From contig NZ_JAQBNR010000069.1 of assembly GCF_028288465.1 (NCBI RefSeq), positions 86,648 to 150,647 on the forward strand: a stretch of DNA of 64,000 nucleotides. The letters are read 5' to 3'. The position numbers were made by a program, and so were the translations under genes. Below are positions 6,979 to 14,357 of the stretch, one piece after another (the stretch's first letter is position 1; the number at the start of each line of letters is the position of its first letter). The notes beneath the pieces are model-generated. The model was not told the DNA's origin and made no database searches. It worked only from the letters and a program-made list of their open reading frames with translations. This DNA comes from Ferruginibacter sp. (GTDB taxonomy: Bacteria; Bacteroidota; Bacteroidia; Chitinophagales; Chitinophagaceae).

Positions 6979-8289
6979 ATGGAAAGCTTATCGACTGAGC
7001 GCCGGGGCTTTAAAGCCATCATAGATTGTAACAGTTTTTACTGCAGCTGCGAACGGTTGTTTAAGCCGCACCTGGATAATAAACCGGTGGTGGTGCTGAG
7101 CAACAATGATGGTTGTATCATTTCCAGGAGCGATGAGGCGAAGGCCATTGGCGTGGGTATGGCCGGGCCGTATTTTTTGGCAAAGCCGCTGATTGAAAAA
7201 TTCAACGTGGCGACTTTTTCTTCCAACTACAATTTGTATGGCGATTTAAGCTGGCGGGTAATGGAAACATTGCGTGTGATTTTGGGGGCAGAGAATGTAG
7301 AAGTATATTCTGTGGATGAAGCCTTTTTGGATTTAACCGATTATGATGCGAACAGTTTATACGACCTGGCCGCCTATATTTTAGACACGGTAGAAATGTG
7401 GACAGGCATCAAAGTATCCATCGGGGTGGCGCCGACGAAAGTGCTGGCGAAAGTAGCCAACCGGTTATCTAAAAAAGACAAGCGGAAAAAATGTGTAATG
7501 GTATTGGATACGGAAGAAAAAATTACGGATGCCTTGTACAAAACACCCATCAGTGATGTATGGGGCGTGGGCCGGCAGTATGCTGAAAAGCTGCGGGACA
7601 TGCATGCAATCTACACGGCGCTGGATCTTAGTAAAAGAAAAGAAGAATGGGCGAAAGTGCATTTGGGTGGTGTGGTCGGCGTGCGTTTATTAAAAGAATT
7701 AAAAGGCGAACCGGTGAATGAAATGGAAGACCAGTTGAGCAGTAAAAAAATGATTGCTTCTACGCGAATGTTCGGCAATGCGGTGAGTACCATTGAAGAA
7801 ATTAAAGAGGCCATTGCGACTTATACGTCGCGTGCTGCGGAGAAATTGCGGCGGCAAAAAGGTGCGGCGAATGTGATCAGTGTTTTTGTGGTGCCCAAAG
7901 AAGCAAGCACCAGCGAACGCTTCCGGCACGGACCAAGCGTGGGCAGTTATACCACCCTGCCTTTTGCAACTGCTGCCACACATGAACTGATAAAGCCGGC
8001 AATGAAGCTGGTTGATAAATTATTTGAGCCCGGCAAGCGATATAAAAAAGCAGGTGTAACACTGAGCGGACTGGTACCGGATGACACCATACAAGGAAAC
8101 TTATTTAAAGAAGAAACCAACAACAACAAGCGTTTATTAATGAGCATGGTGGACAATGTGAACTTTGCTATGCGGGATGATATCGTGAAATTTGCGGCAT
8201 CGGGCACCACACGCAACTGGAAGATGCGGCAGGAAATGCGCAGCCCGAGATATACTACCCGATGGGATGAAATGTGCGAAGTGAAATAA
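6979..8289 (+). CDS. umuC: Y-family DNA polymerase V subunit UmuC
   Basis: A translesion DNA polymerase of about 436 aa. The palm motif IIDCNSFYCSCE is at the N-terminus, and the catalytic SVDEAFLDL, the helix-hairpin-helix region (SDVWGVGRQYA) and the C-terminal DUF4113-like segment typical of UmuC are all present. The ATG at 6979 places the start 13 residues before the conserved DCNSFY; earlier starts fall in or near a palindromic repeat. An internal QGNLF near residues 372-376 is the clamp-binding motif expected for this polymerase class. It should work with the UmuD-like protein upstream in error-prone lesion bypass. Confidence 0.93.
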   Translation: MESLSTERRGFKAIIDCNSFYCSCERLFKPHLDNKPVVVLSNNDGCIISRSDEAKAIGVGMAGPYFLAKPLIEKFNVATFSSNYNLYGDLSWRVMETLRVILGAENVEVYSVDEAFLDLTDYDANSLYDLAAYILDTVEMWTGIKVSIGVAPTKVLAKVANRLSKKDKRKKCVMVLDTEEKITDALYKTPISDVWGVGRQYAEKLRDMHAIYTALDLSKRKEEWAKVHLGGVVGVRLLKELKGEPVNEMEDQLSSKKMIASTRMFGNAVSTIEEIKEAIATYTSRAAEKLRRQKGAANVISVFVVPKEASTSERFRHGPSVGSYTTLPFATAATHELIKPAMKLVDKLFEPGKRYKKAGVTLSGLVPDDTIQGNLFKEETNNNKRLLMSMVDNVNFAMRDDIVKFAASGTTRNWKMRQEMRSPRYTTRWDEMCEVK

Positions 8290-8331
8290 GGGTGAAGCTT
8301 TAAAAATCACACAACATTTATCATCAACTTG

Positions 8332-9240
8332 CTAAAACAAACTTTGTTGTTGCGAGACGAAGGTTGGTTTTGGCAATTTTAATCCACACGCTGCATTCAG
8401 CTTGTCAACCAGGTAAACTGTCAGCTCGGGTGATGTTGCTTCGTTGTGCATGTGCATGAAAAAGTATATTTCGTTTACCCCTTTATCCAGCCATTGTTTC
8501 ATGCGGTTTACCCATATATCAATTCTTGTATAATCGGATGCATGTAAGCTATTGCCCACGTATCGTATAAATGTTTTGGCAACGGGCAGATGCATGTGTG
8601 CACAATCTCTTCTGCCGCTGGCATCTGTAATTACTGCGCCCATATGGAGCTGCCGCAACGTGGTAAAAAATTCTTTGGAGATGGTGGCATTGGCAAACCA
8701 TTCCGGGTGGCGAACTTCCACAAAAAATTGAAACGCTGTTGGCAGGGAATGCAGGTAAGCAAACAATTCGCTTTTCCTGGCGGGTGAAAAAGATTTACTT
8801 ACCTGGATGAAGATGGGGCCCAGGTTTTTGCCAAAGGTCTGTACACCTTTTAAAAACTCAGTCGTCAATCCTTCTTTTCCTTTGAGGCCTCCAATATGTG
8901 TTACACCTTTGTACATTTTAGGACAAAATAAAAAGTCTTTTCCGGCAGCCTTATCTGCCCATTTTTGAATGGTATCGGTTCCATATAACTGGTAGTGCGT
9001 GGCATTTAATTCAATGCTGTTATAATGCTGCACATAGTGTTGCAGAAAATCTTTTTCTTTTGTTTTGGGTGGATAAATTTTGCCCAACCATTCTGTGCGT
9101 CCCCATTTAGCGCAGCCAATGTATACTTTTGGATTTTTAACCGATGCGCCACTTAATATGGCATTATTAAAAGCCGGATCTGCCGGTAAGCTATAATCAA
9201 CCTTGTCCAATTCATTTTTCGTTACAAGTCCAAATTCCAT
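8332..9240 (-). CDS. DUF72 family protein with C-terminal clamp motif
   Basis: A 302-aa protein of the DUF72 family, a TIM-barrel-like fold of unknown reaction. Recognisable family blocks are YIGCAKWG, YNSIELNATHY, FFVEVRHPEWF and FFMHMHNE. It ends in QQSLF, matching the clamp-docking pattern of the repair proteins nearby. Only 11 bp separate it from the lycopene cyclase gene upstream on the same strand, so it may be the last gene of the carotenoid operon and hence light- or stress-regulated. A role in nucleic-acid repair is inferred from the motif and location. Confidence 0.87.
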   Translation of the reverse strand: MEFGLVTKNELDKVDYSLPADPAFNNAILSGASVKNPKVYIGCAKWGRTEWLGKIYPPKTKEKDFLQHYVQHYNSIELNATHYQLYGTDTIQKWADKAAGKDFLFCPKMYKGVTHIGGLKGKEGLTTEFLKGVQTFGKNLGPIFIQVSKSFSPARKSELFAYLHSLPTAFQFFVEVRHPEWFANATISKEFFTTLRQLHMGAVITDASGRRDCAHMHLPVAKTFIRYVGNSLHASDYTRIDIWVNRMKQWLDKGVNEIYFFMHMHNEATSPELTVYLVDKLNAACGLKLPKPTFVSQQQSLF

Positions 9241-9251
9241 AAATAAACTGT

Positions 9252-9968
9252 TTATATTTTTTGTTTCTCGATTGTTGTTGTATCATCGCTGTTCCTGAAT
9301 TTTTCATACAGTGCAATATTCATCATAATCAACAGCATGCCATAAAAAACATCTTCCATAGGAATAGTATAAATCCGGATGCCGAGGTTCTCTGCATCAT
9401 TATATAACACCACAGGGATAGCTGTTAAAAAACCATTTACCAAAAGGAACGGAATTAAAATGATAGCATACGCTACTAAAAAAAAAGTTGTATTAAAATT
9501 CCGGAAGAAATTTTTAAATGCAAACAAGTTGATTATAAACAGCGCACAGAGGACAAAAGCCCAGCTGGTGTAAAACCTTTTATAAAACATCAGTCCTGTT
9601 ATTAATAAAACAGCAGCTAATAACTGCATGAAAATATTGGCCGACCTTTTATTGGATAGTTGCGGAAAGTAACACTTTATGCATTCGTAAATAAACACAC
9701 AACAATAAGGCACTACGAAAAAAAACAATACTTCTTCAATGGGCAGGTTGATGAATTTTATGCCGGTGATATAATTGTCATTAAAGCTCCAGACATTTTT
9801 TGCTGTAAAAAAAACATCCCAGGCAATGTAAATTACTGCAGGCAGCAGCATTGCCGGAAACAGGTATTTCCATTTTTTATAAAAAGCTACCTTCTTATCA
9901 AAACTCAATGCCAGCGGCCCGGCGAGGCTGCAGCCAAGAATTAAAAAATAAGTGTAGTGATTGTTCAA
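9252..9968 (-). CDS. crtY: lycopene cyclase, CrtYcd type
   Basis: A 238-aa polytopic membrane protein made of two lycopene-cyclase domains in tandem, equivalent to fused CrtYc and CrtYd. The repeated active-site signatures are LPIEEVLFF in the first half and IPMEDVFYG in the second. It converts the linear psi ends of lycopene into beta rings. The start is a TTG that directly follows a TAA stop, in frame with a 42-codon membrane-peptide frame upstream. No ATG occurs near the conserved N-terminus, so TTG is the credible start. Whether it makes one ring or two cannot be read from the sequence; the pathway context favours one. Confidence 0.88.
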   Translation of the reverse strand: MNNHYTYFLILGCSLAGPLALSFDKKVAFYKKWKYLFPAMLLPAVIYIAWDVFFTAKNVWSFNDNYITGIKFINLPIEEVLFFFVVPYCCVFIYECIKCYFPQLSNKRSANIFMQLLAAVLLITGLMFYKRFYTSWAFVLCALFIINLFAFKNFFRNFNTTFFLVAYAIILIPFLLVNGFLTAIPVVLYNDAENLGIRIYTIPMEDVFYGMLLIMMNIALYEKFRNSDDTTTIEKQKI

Positions 9969-10096
9969 TTATTTCGATTGGAAGTTTTTTTGCAAATACA
10001 TTACTACGCTAAGATAAAAGATCAATAATGAAATGCAGTAAAAGCGTGCGACGCCTGTGAAGTTTATTAGTAAATCAACTGTTTGGCCAAAAACAT
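9969..10096 (-). pseudogene. small membrane-peptide frame, one base out of register (possible frameshifted gene)
   Basis: Between crtZ and crtY an ATG overlaps the crtZ stop (TAATG) but runs into TAA after nine codons. If the T5 run after that ATG had one more T, the frame would stay open for 42 codons. It would encode a small protein with one hydrophobic helix (core FYCISLLIFYLSVVMYL) and a basic tail, ending at the TAA adjoining the crtY TTG start. The 128-bp length is one base short of 43 codons. It may be a recent frameshift, a slippage-dependent gene or a sequencing error. Confidence 0.5.
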
Positions 10097-10572
10097 TATT
10101 GAGCGTTTCTTAATTTATCGGCCTTCACTTTTTGCCAATATTTTTTTGCCACGAACAACATACCAAAACTTTCGCCTTCGTATTTATCCATGTGTTTGTG
10201 GTGCATTTTATGCGCCCAGCGGATGGTGCGGATGTAGGTATTGTTGCTGCGGGTAAACCATTTAAACCGCTGGTGAATGATGACTTCGTGCACTACAAAA
10301 TAGGCAAAGCCATACAAGGCAATGCCAAAGCCAATTGCGGCTGCGGTATATACCTGGTGCTGCAGGCCGAGCATAATGCACAACCAGCTTGGTATGGCGA
10401 ATATCAAAAAGAAGGCATCATTTTTTTCAAAAAATCCGGGCTTCGGCTGGTGATGATCCTGGTGCAGGTACCACAAAAAACCGTGCATGATGTACCGGTG
10501 CGTAAGCCAGGTAATCCCTTCCATTACAAAAAAGGTGACCAGTGTAATTGATATAAATAAAAGCCAGTGCAT
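10096..10572 (-). CDS. crtZ: beta-carotene 3-hydroxylase
   Basis: A 158-aa membrane di-iron hydroxylase of the CrtZ type. The histidine boxes HRYIMH, HQDHH, HEVIIH and HKMHHKH appear in the expected order between hydrophobic segments. It adds 3-hydroxyl groups to beta-ionone rings. The ATG at 10572 begins MHWLLF; upstream in-frame codons overlap the preceding cruF-like gene and are not used. It lies 11 bp downstream of that gene within the carotenoid operon. Confidence 0.92.
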   Translation of the reverse strand: MHWLLFISITLVTFFVMEGITWLTHRYIMHGFLWYLHQDHHQPKPGFFEKNDAFFLIFAIPSWLCIMLGLQHQVYTAAAIGFGIALYGFAYFVVHEVIIHQRFKWFTRSNNTYIRTIRWAHKMHHKHMDKYEGESFGMLFVAKKYWQKVKADKLRNAQ

Positions 10573-10583
10573 GGTGTAAAATA

Positions 10584-11273
10584 TTATTTCAAAAAAGTGC
10601 GGAGTAATAAAAAAAACATCACTTGAATTAGTAACAAATTTACGGCAAATTTGTTTTGCTTGTTGAATGTACAAAAGTGGAAAACCGCCAGCAGCAATGC
10701 GCCGATGGCCAGCCAGCACATATAATTGTACATGGGAATACTGTCATCCTTCCATTGCCAGTAGCCGAGTTTTACCGCCACCGGTTCTATCAGCCAGTCG
10801 AACAAAACGGCCAACGTGGCGCCATCGGCAATTACCGATATACCTTTTAAAGCGATCGGTGGTGCTTTGGTTTCAGTGGCTAATTTGTGGATGATATTAT
10901 TTAAAAAAGTGTGGATAGCGATACCGCAACAATACACTACAATGAGCCAGTTAATACCGATTACAACCGGCACCTGTTGCCATTTAAAACCGAGTACATC
11001 GCCATAGCTGTAATTACCAAACAACAGCCCGGTGTTTACGCCGATGACTTCGACTGCAAAGCCAGCAATAAAAGTTACCACCGCGAAGAGATAGAAATAC
11101 TTGTTCTTTTCCTGCTGCGTCCATACAAGCAAGGTCGCACTCAATAACAAATTAAACGGCGTGGATTGGATGATGAATGTGCTGTTAAAAACAAGTATGC
11201 CCACCAAACCAATTGTGTGAAAAAGGATGGCAATAAAAGTGGCTGCCTGGTATTTAGAAATGTTGTTCAGCAA
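10584..11273 (-). CDS. cruF: carotenoid biosynthesis membrane protein, CruF-like hydratase
   Basis: A 229-aa protein with about seven membrane segments, of the DUF422/CruF carotenoid family. Family blocks are EVIGVNTGLLFGNYSYG and GINWLIVVYC. CruF adds water at the 1',2' position of the acyclic end of gamma-carotene or lycopene. The start appears to be TTG, 2 bp after the crtD-like stop. Next to a lycopene cyclase, crtZ and a second desaturase it points to a monocyclic 1'-hydroxy carotenoid. The family is clear; calling it CruF specifically is based on context. Confidence 0.75.
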   Translation of the reverse strand: MLNNISKYQAATFIAILFHTIGLVGILVFNSTFIIQSTPFNLLLSATLLVWTQQEKNKYFYLFAVVTFIAGFAVEVIGVNTGLLFGNYSYGDVLGFKWQQVPVVIGINWLIVVYCCGIAIHTFLNNIIHKLATETKAPPIALKGISVIADGATLAVLFDWLIEPVAVKLGYWQWKDDSIPMYNYMCWLAIGALLLAVFHFCTFNKQNKFAVNLLLIQVMFFLLLRTFLK

Positions 11274-11275
11274 TA

Positions 11276-12766
11276 TCAGTGAGCTTGTTTTGGATGATTG
11301 GCTGCAATTAATTCACTTACAATTTTAGCACTCTTTAAACATAGCGGAATGCCACCGCCGGGATGCACGCTGCCACCACAAAAATACAATCCCTTTAATG
11401 CATTGGAAAAATTTGACGGCCTGAAGAAAGCCGCCAGCTTTGAATTGGAACTGGTACCATACAATGAGCCCATGTAACTTGCCGTTTGTGATTCTATCAT
11501 TACCGGGTCGAGCGTTTGTTCTGTCTCAATGAAAGGTTCAATATTTTCCTTCAGCATACGGTTCAATTTGCTGATCACGTTTTTTCTTACATCCGTTTTT
11601 AATTCGTCCCAGCTTTGCCCGGTATTGGCTGGTGCATTCACCATTACAAACCAGTTTTCCTTTCCGTCGGGACATTGGCCTGCTTCCATTTTCGATGTAA
11701 TGTTGATGTAGATAGTAGGATCTTCTATCAATTTCTTTTGTTCAAAAATATGATCGAACTCCGTTTTATAATCTTTGCTGAAAAGTATATTGTGCAGGTG
11801 CAATTGCGAAAATGGTTTGCTGATGCCCCAGTAAAAAATAATGGCGCTGCTGCTGCGTTCCTGCTTCAATATATTCTTTGCCTCCCGTGCATTGTTGAGT
11901 AAATTCCTATAAGTAAAATAAATATCACCATTGCTTATCACCACATCAGCTTCTTCTTCTTTGTCATTTACAATAACACCCTGCACTGTTTTATCAGCAT
12001 GCATAATTTGTTGCACCGGTGTATCAAAATAAAACTGCACACCTTTTTTTTCTGCCAGTTTATGTAAGGCATTGGTGATGCTGATCATGCCGCCATGCGG
12101 ATAAAATGTTCCCTGGTTTTGTTCCAGGTGAGGAATCAAACTCAGCATGGCCGGGGCTTTATACGGATTGCTCCCATTGTAGGTTGCAAAACGGTTAAAC
12201 AGCTGCACCGCCTCCGGCGAAGCAAAATGTTTGCTGTTGTACTGGTTCATCGACTTCAGTAAATAATCAAGCCGCAATGTTTTTAATGCAGGAAATATTT
12301 TTCTATTAAGCCAGGTGGCTGCCTTGTGTAAAGAATTATTTAAAAATACAGTGCCGATATTATTGTATAATTTTTCAGCATTCTTTAAATAGGTAATTAC
12401 ATTTTCCGGCGGCTCGTTTAATTGTTCTTTTAGTTCTTTAGCAAACAGCGTTGCATCGGTATATGCATGCACCACTTTGCCATTTTCATAAAAATATTTA
12501 CAGGCGATGGCAACAGGTTCGTAAGAAAAATATTGCTCCATCGGCTCATTCGCCAACGTAAATAATTCCGCGATATTTTGAGGTTGGGTAAACAATGAGG
12601 GCCCAGCATCGAAGTGATAACTATCCTGTTCAAAAGCAGTCAGCTTACCCCCGGGCACACTGTTTTTTTCATACACTGAAACATCAAAACCCTGCAGGGC
12701 GAGGCGAATAGCTACAGCCATACCGCCTATACCACTTCCGATAATGATTGCTTTTTTTTTGTGCAT
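11276..12766 (-). CDS. crtD: CrtI-family desaturase, probably carotenoid 3,4-desaturase (CrtD-like)
   Basis: A 496-aa FAD-dependent desaturase. The N-terminal dinucleotide fold is IIGSGIGGMAVAIRLA, followed by PGGKLTAF and DAGPSLFT, and the C-terminal FAD motif is CGGSVHPGGGIPLCLKSAK. The ATG at 12766 starts just before the Rossmann motif; longer versions would run into idi. It is clearly distinct from the other desaturase in the operon (crtI). Paired with a CruF-like hydratase, a 3',4'-desaturase role is most likely. A second phytoene-desaturation step is the alternative. Confidence 0.78.
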   Translation of the reverse strand: MHKKKAIIIGSGIGGMAVAIRLALQGFDVSVYEKNSVPGGKLTAFEQDSYHFDAGPSLFTQPQNIAELFTLANEPMEQYFSYEPVAIACKYFYENGKVVHAYTDATLFAKELKEQLNEPPENVITYLKNAEKLYNNIGTVFLNNSLHKAATWLNRKIFPALKTLRLDYLLKSMNQYNSKHFASPEAVQLFNRFATYNGSNPYKAPAMLSLIPHLEQNQGTFYPHGGMISITNALHKLAEKKGVQFYFDTPVQQIMHADKTVQGVIVNDKEEEADVVISNGDIYFTYRNLLNNAREAKNILKQERSSSAIIFYWGISKPFSQLHLHNILFSKDYKTEFDHIFEQKKLIEDPTIYINITSKMEAGQCPDGKENWFVMVNAPANTGQSWDELKTDVRKNVISKLNRMLKENIEPFIETEQTLDPVMIESQTASYMGSLYGTSSNSKLAAFFRPSNFSNALKGLYFCGGSVHPGGGIPLCLKSAKIVSELIAANHPKQAH

Positions 12767-12797
12767 GGTTGAATAAGGATGGGCAATCGCATTGCTG

Positions 12798-13322
12798 CTA
12801 ACTTGCCGTGTTGCGTTGTGCAAGATACGCCTGTAGTCTTGGAAAGGCTATTTTAAACCACTCACTGTATTTTTCAGGATGTTGTTGCAAATCTGACTGG
12901 ATGCTTTCGGTAGATTCATACTGGTACCAGTTTACTTCATCTACATCAGGAATAATAATGCCATCGTAAACCCCTGTAAACACGTGATCGTACTCGTATT
13001 CGGTAAGTCCGTTATCAAAAGGAGCCTTGTAAATAAATTCAAATGCTTTTTCCAGTTGTGTTGTAAAGCCCATCTCTTCCTTCAAACGTTTTGCCGCCGC
13101 ATCAATGATATCCTGGCCCGGTGCCGGATGACTACAGCAGGTATTGGTCCATAACAAAGGACTATGGTATTTACTTGCTGCCCTTTGCTGCAACAGCATT
13201 TCGCCGTTACTGTTAAAAATAAAAACGCTGAAAGCCCTGTGCAGCAGGGCTTTTTCATGAACTTCCATTTTTTCCATTGTACCCGTTGGTACATCATTTT
13301 CATCTACTAAAATAACATCCAT
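12798..13322 (-). CDS. idi: isopentenyl-diphosphate delta-isomerase, type I
   Basis: A 174-aa Nudix-fold enzyme that interconverts isopentenyl and dimethylallyl diphosphate and so feeds carotenoid synthesis. The active-site cysteine is in WTNTCCSHP near residue 62 and the catalytic glutamate in EYEYDHVF near residues 109-116. The length is normal for type I. It sits between crtB and the crtD-like gene with gaps of 12 and 31 bp. Confidence 0.94.
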   Translation of the reverse strand: MDVILVDENDVPTGTMEKMEVHEKALLHRAFSVFIFNSNGEMLLQQRAASKYHSPLLWTNTCCSHPAPGQDIIDAAAKRLKEEMGFTTQLEKAFEFIYKAPFDNGLTEYEYDHVFTGVYDGIIIPDVDEVNWYQYESTESIQSDLQQHPEKYSEWFKIAFPRLQAYLAQRNTAS

Positions 13323-13334
13323 ACAAGTTCCGCT

Positions 13335-14171
13335 TTATAAAATATTGAACTGGTTTCTTACGCCAGCTTTCGCTACGATTATTACTTTACCATAATCCGG
13401 TATACGGATTCTTTGTTCTAAAATATGGTGCGGCGCTGTCTTTTTTATCTTCTTAAAAAGGGACAAATAATATTTGTACGCTACGTAAACACCGAACCTT
13501 GCTTTAATGGGTAACTGAACAATGCCTTCATACGCTCCGGCAAAATCGTCTTCAATTTCCTGCTCTATCTTCCGCTTCATAGAAGGTGTAAAATTATTAA
13601 AATCAACTCCCGGAAAATAAGTCCTGCTCAGGCCTTCGTAATCTGCTTTTACATCCCTCAAAAAATTTACTTTCTGAAAAGCCGCACCCAGCAACTGTGC
13701 GGAGGGTTTTAATTTTTCATATATCACCTCATCTCCTTCGCAAAAAATATACAGGCACATTAAACCAACCACTTCAGCACTGCCATAAATATAGGCTTTA
13801 TATCCATCACAGTCATAGCTCGCTTTGCTAAGATCCATTTCCATGCTCTTAAAAAAAGCATCTATTAAATGATGTGGTATGCCGTATTTATTTACGGTTA
13901 TCTGAAAGCTGTGCAGTATTGGGTTTAGGCTGATCTTTCGTTTAATGGCAAGATAGGTTTCATCTTTAAATTCATCCAGCAACATGGCCTTATCATGCTG
14001 GTGAAATGTATCAACAATCTCGTCAGCAAAACGCACAAACCCATATACATTAAATACCGGTGTGCGCATGTTAGGATGCAGTAATTTAATGGCACTGCTG
14101 AAAGATGTACTATACATCTCCGTAGTAGCCTTACTACACTGCTGGCTCAATTCATGAAACAGGTCTATCAT
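13335..14171 (-). CDS. crtB: phytoene synthase
   Basis: A 278-aa squalene/phytoene synthase-family enzyme that joins two geranylgeranyl diphosphates to phytoene. The two aspartate motifs are FADEIVDT (D50, D54) and FLRDVKAD in the second half, both intact. A 186-bp spacer separates it from crtI upstream, the longest gap in the operon, with no convincing gene in it. No GGPP synthase lies in the window, so the precursor is made elsewhere. Confidence 0.94.
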   Translation of the reverse strand: MIDLFHELSQQCSKATTEMYSTSFSSAIKLLHPNMRTPVFNVYGFVRFADEIVDTFHQHDKAMLLDEFKDETYLAIKRKISLNPILHSFQITVNKYGIPHHLIDAFFKSMEMDLSKASYDCDGYKAYIYGSAEVVGLMCLYIFCEGDEVIYEKLKPSAQLLGAAFQKVNFLRDVKADYEGLSRTYFPGVDFNNFTPSMKRKIEQEIEDDFAGAYEGIVQLPIKARFGVYVAYKYYLSLFKKIKKTAPHHILEQRIRIPDYGKVIIVAKAGVRNQFNIL

Positions 14172-14357
14172 GCTTCCTAACTGATTTTTTTGGTGATCAT
14201 TTGTTTTGGGTGCATCATCGTTGTGTCACTCACTTATACTTATAAAGCCGTATTGAACTTCAGCCTCCTGGTGGAAAAGTATTATGATAGCAATCGGATT
14301 GAACTACGATCATTCAAACACAACTTCAGTCTCTATAACCAATCAAAGCCGCTTTTG

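Noticed and set aside
14172..14357. A plus-strand open frame (14190-14456) and a 13-codon minus-strand frame just before crtB in the crtI-crtB gap.
   Set aside because: The plus-strand frame runs into the crtI 3' end on the opposite strand and has no start context. The 13-codon frame has no ribosome-binding site or conserved feature I can show.
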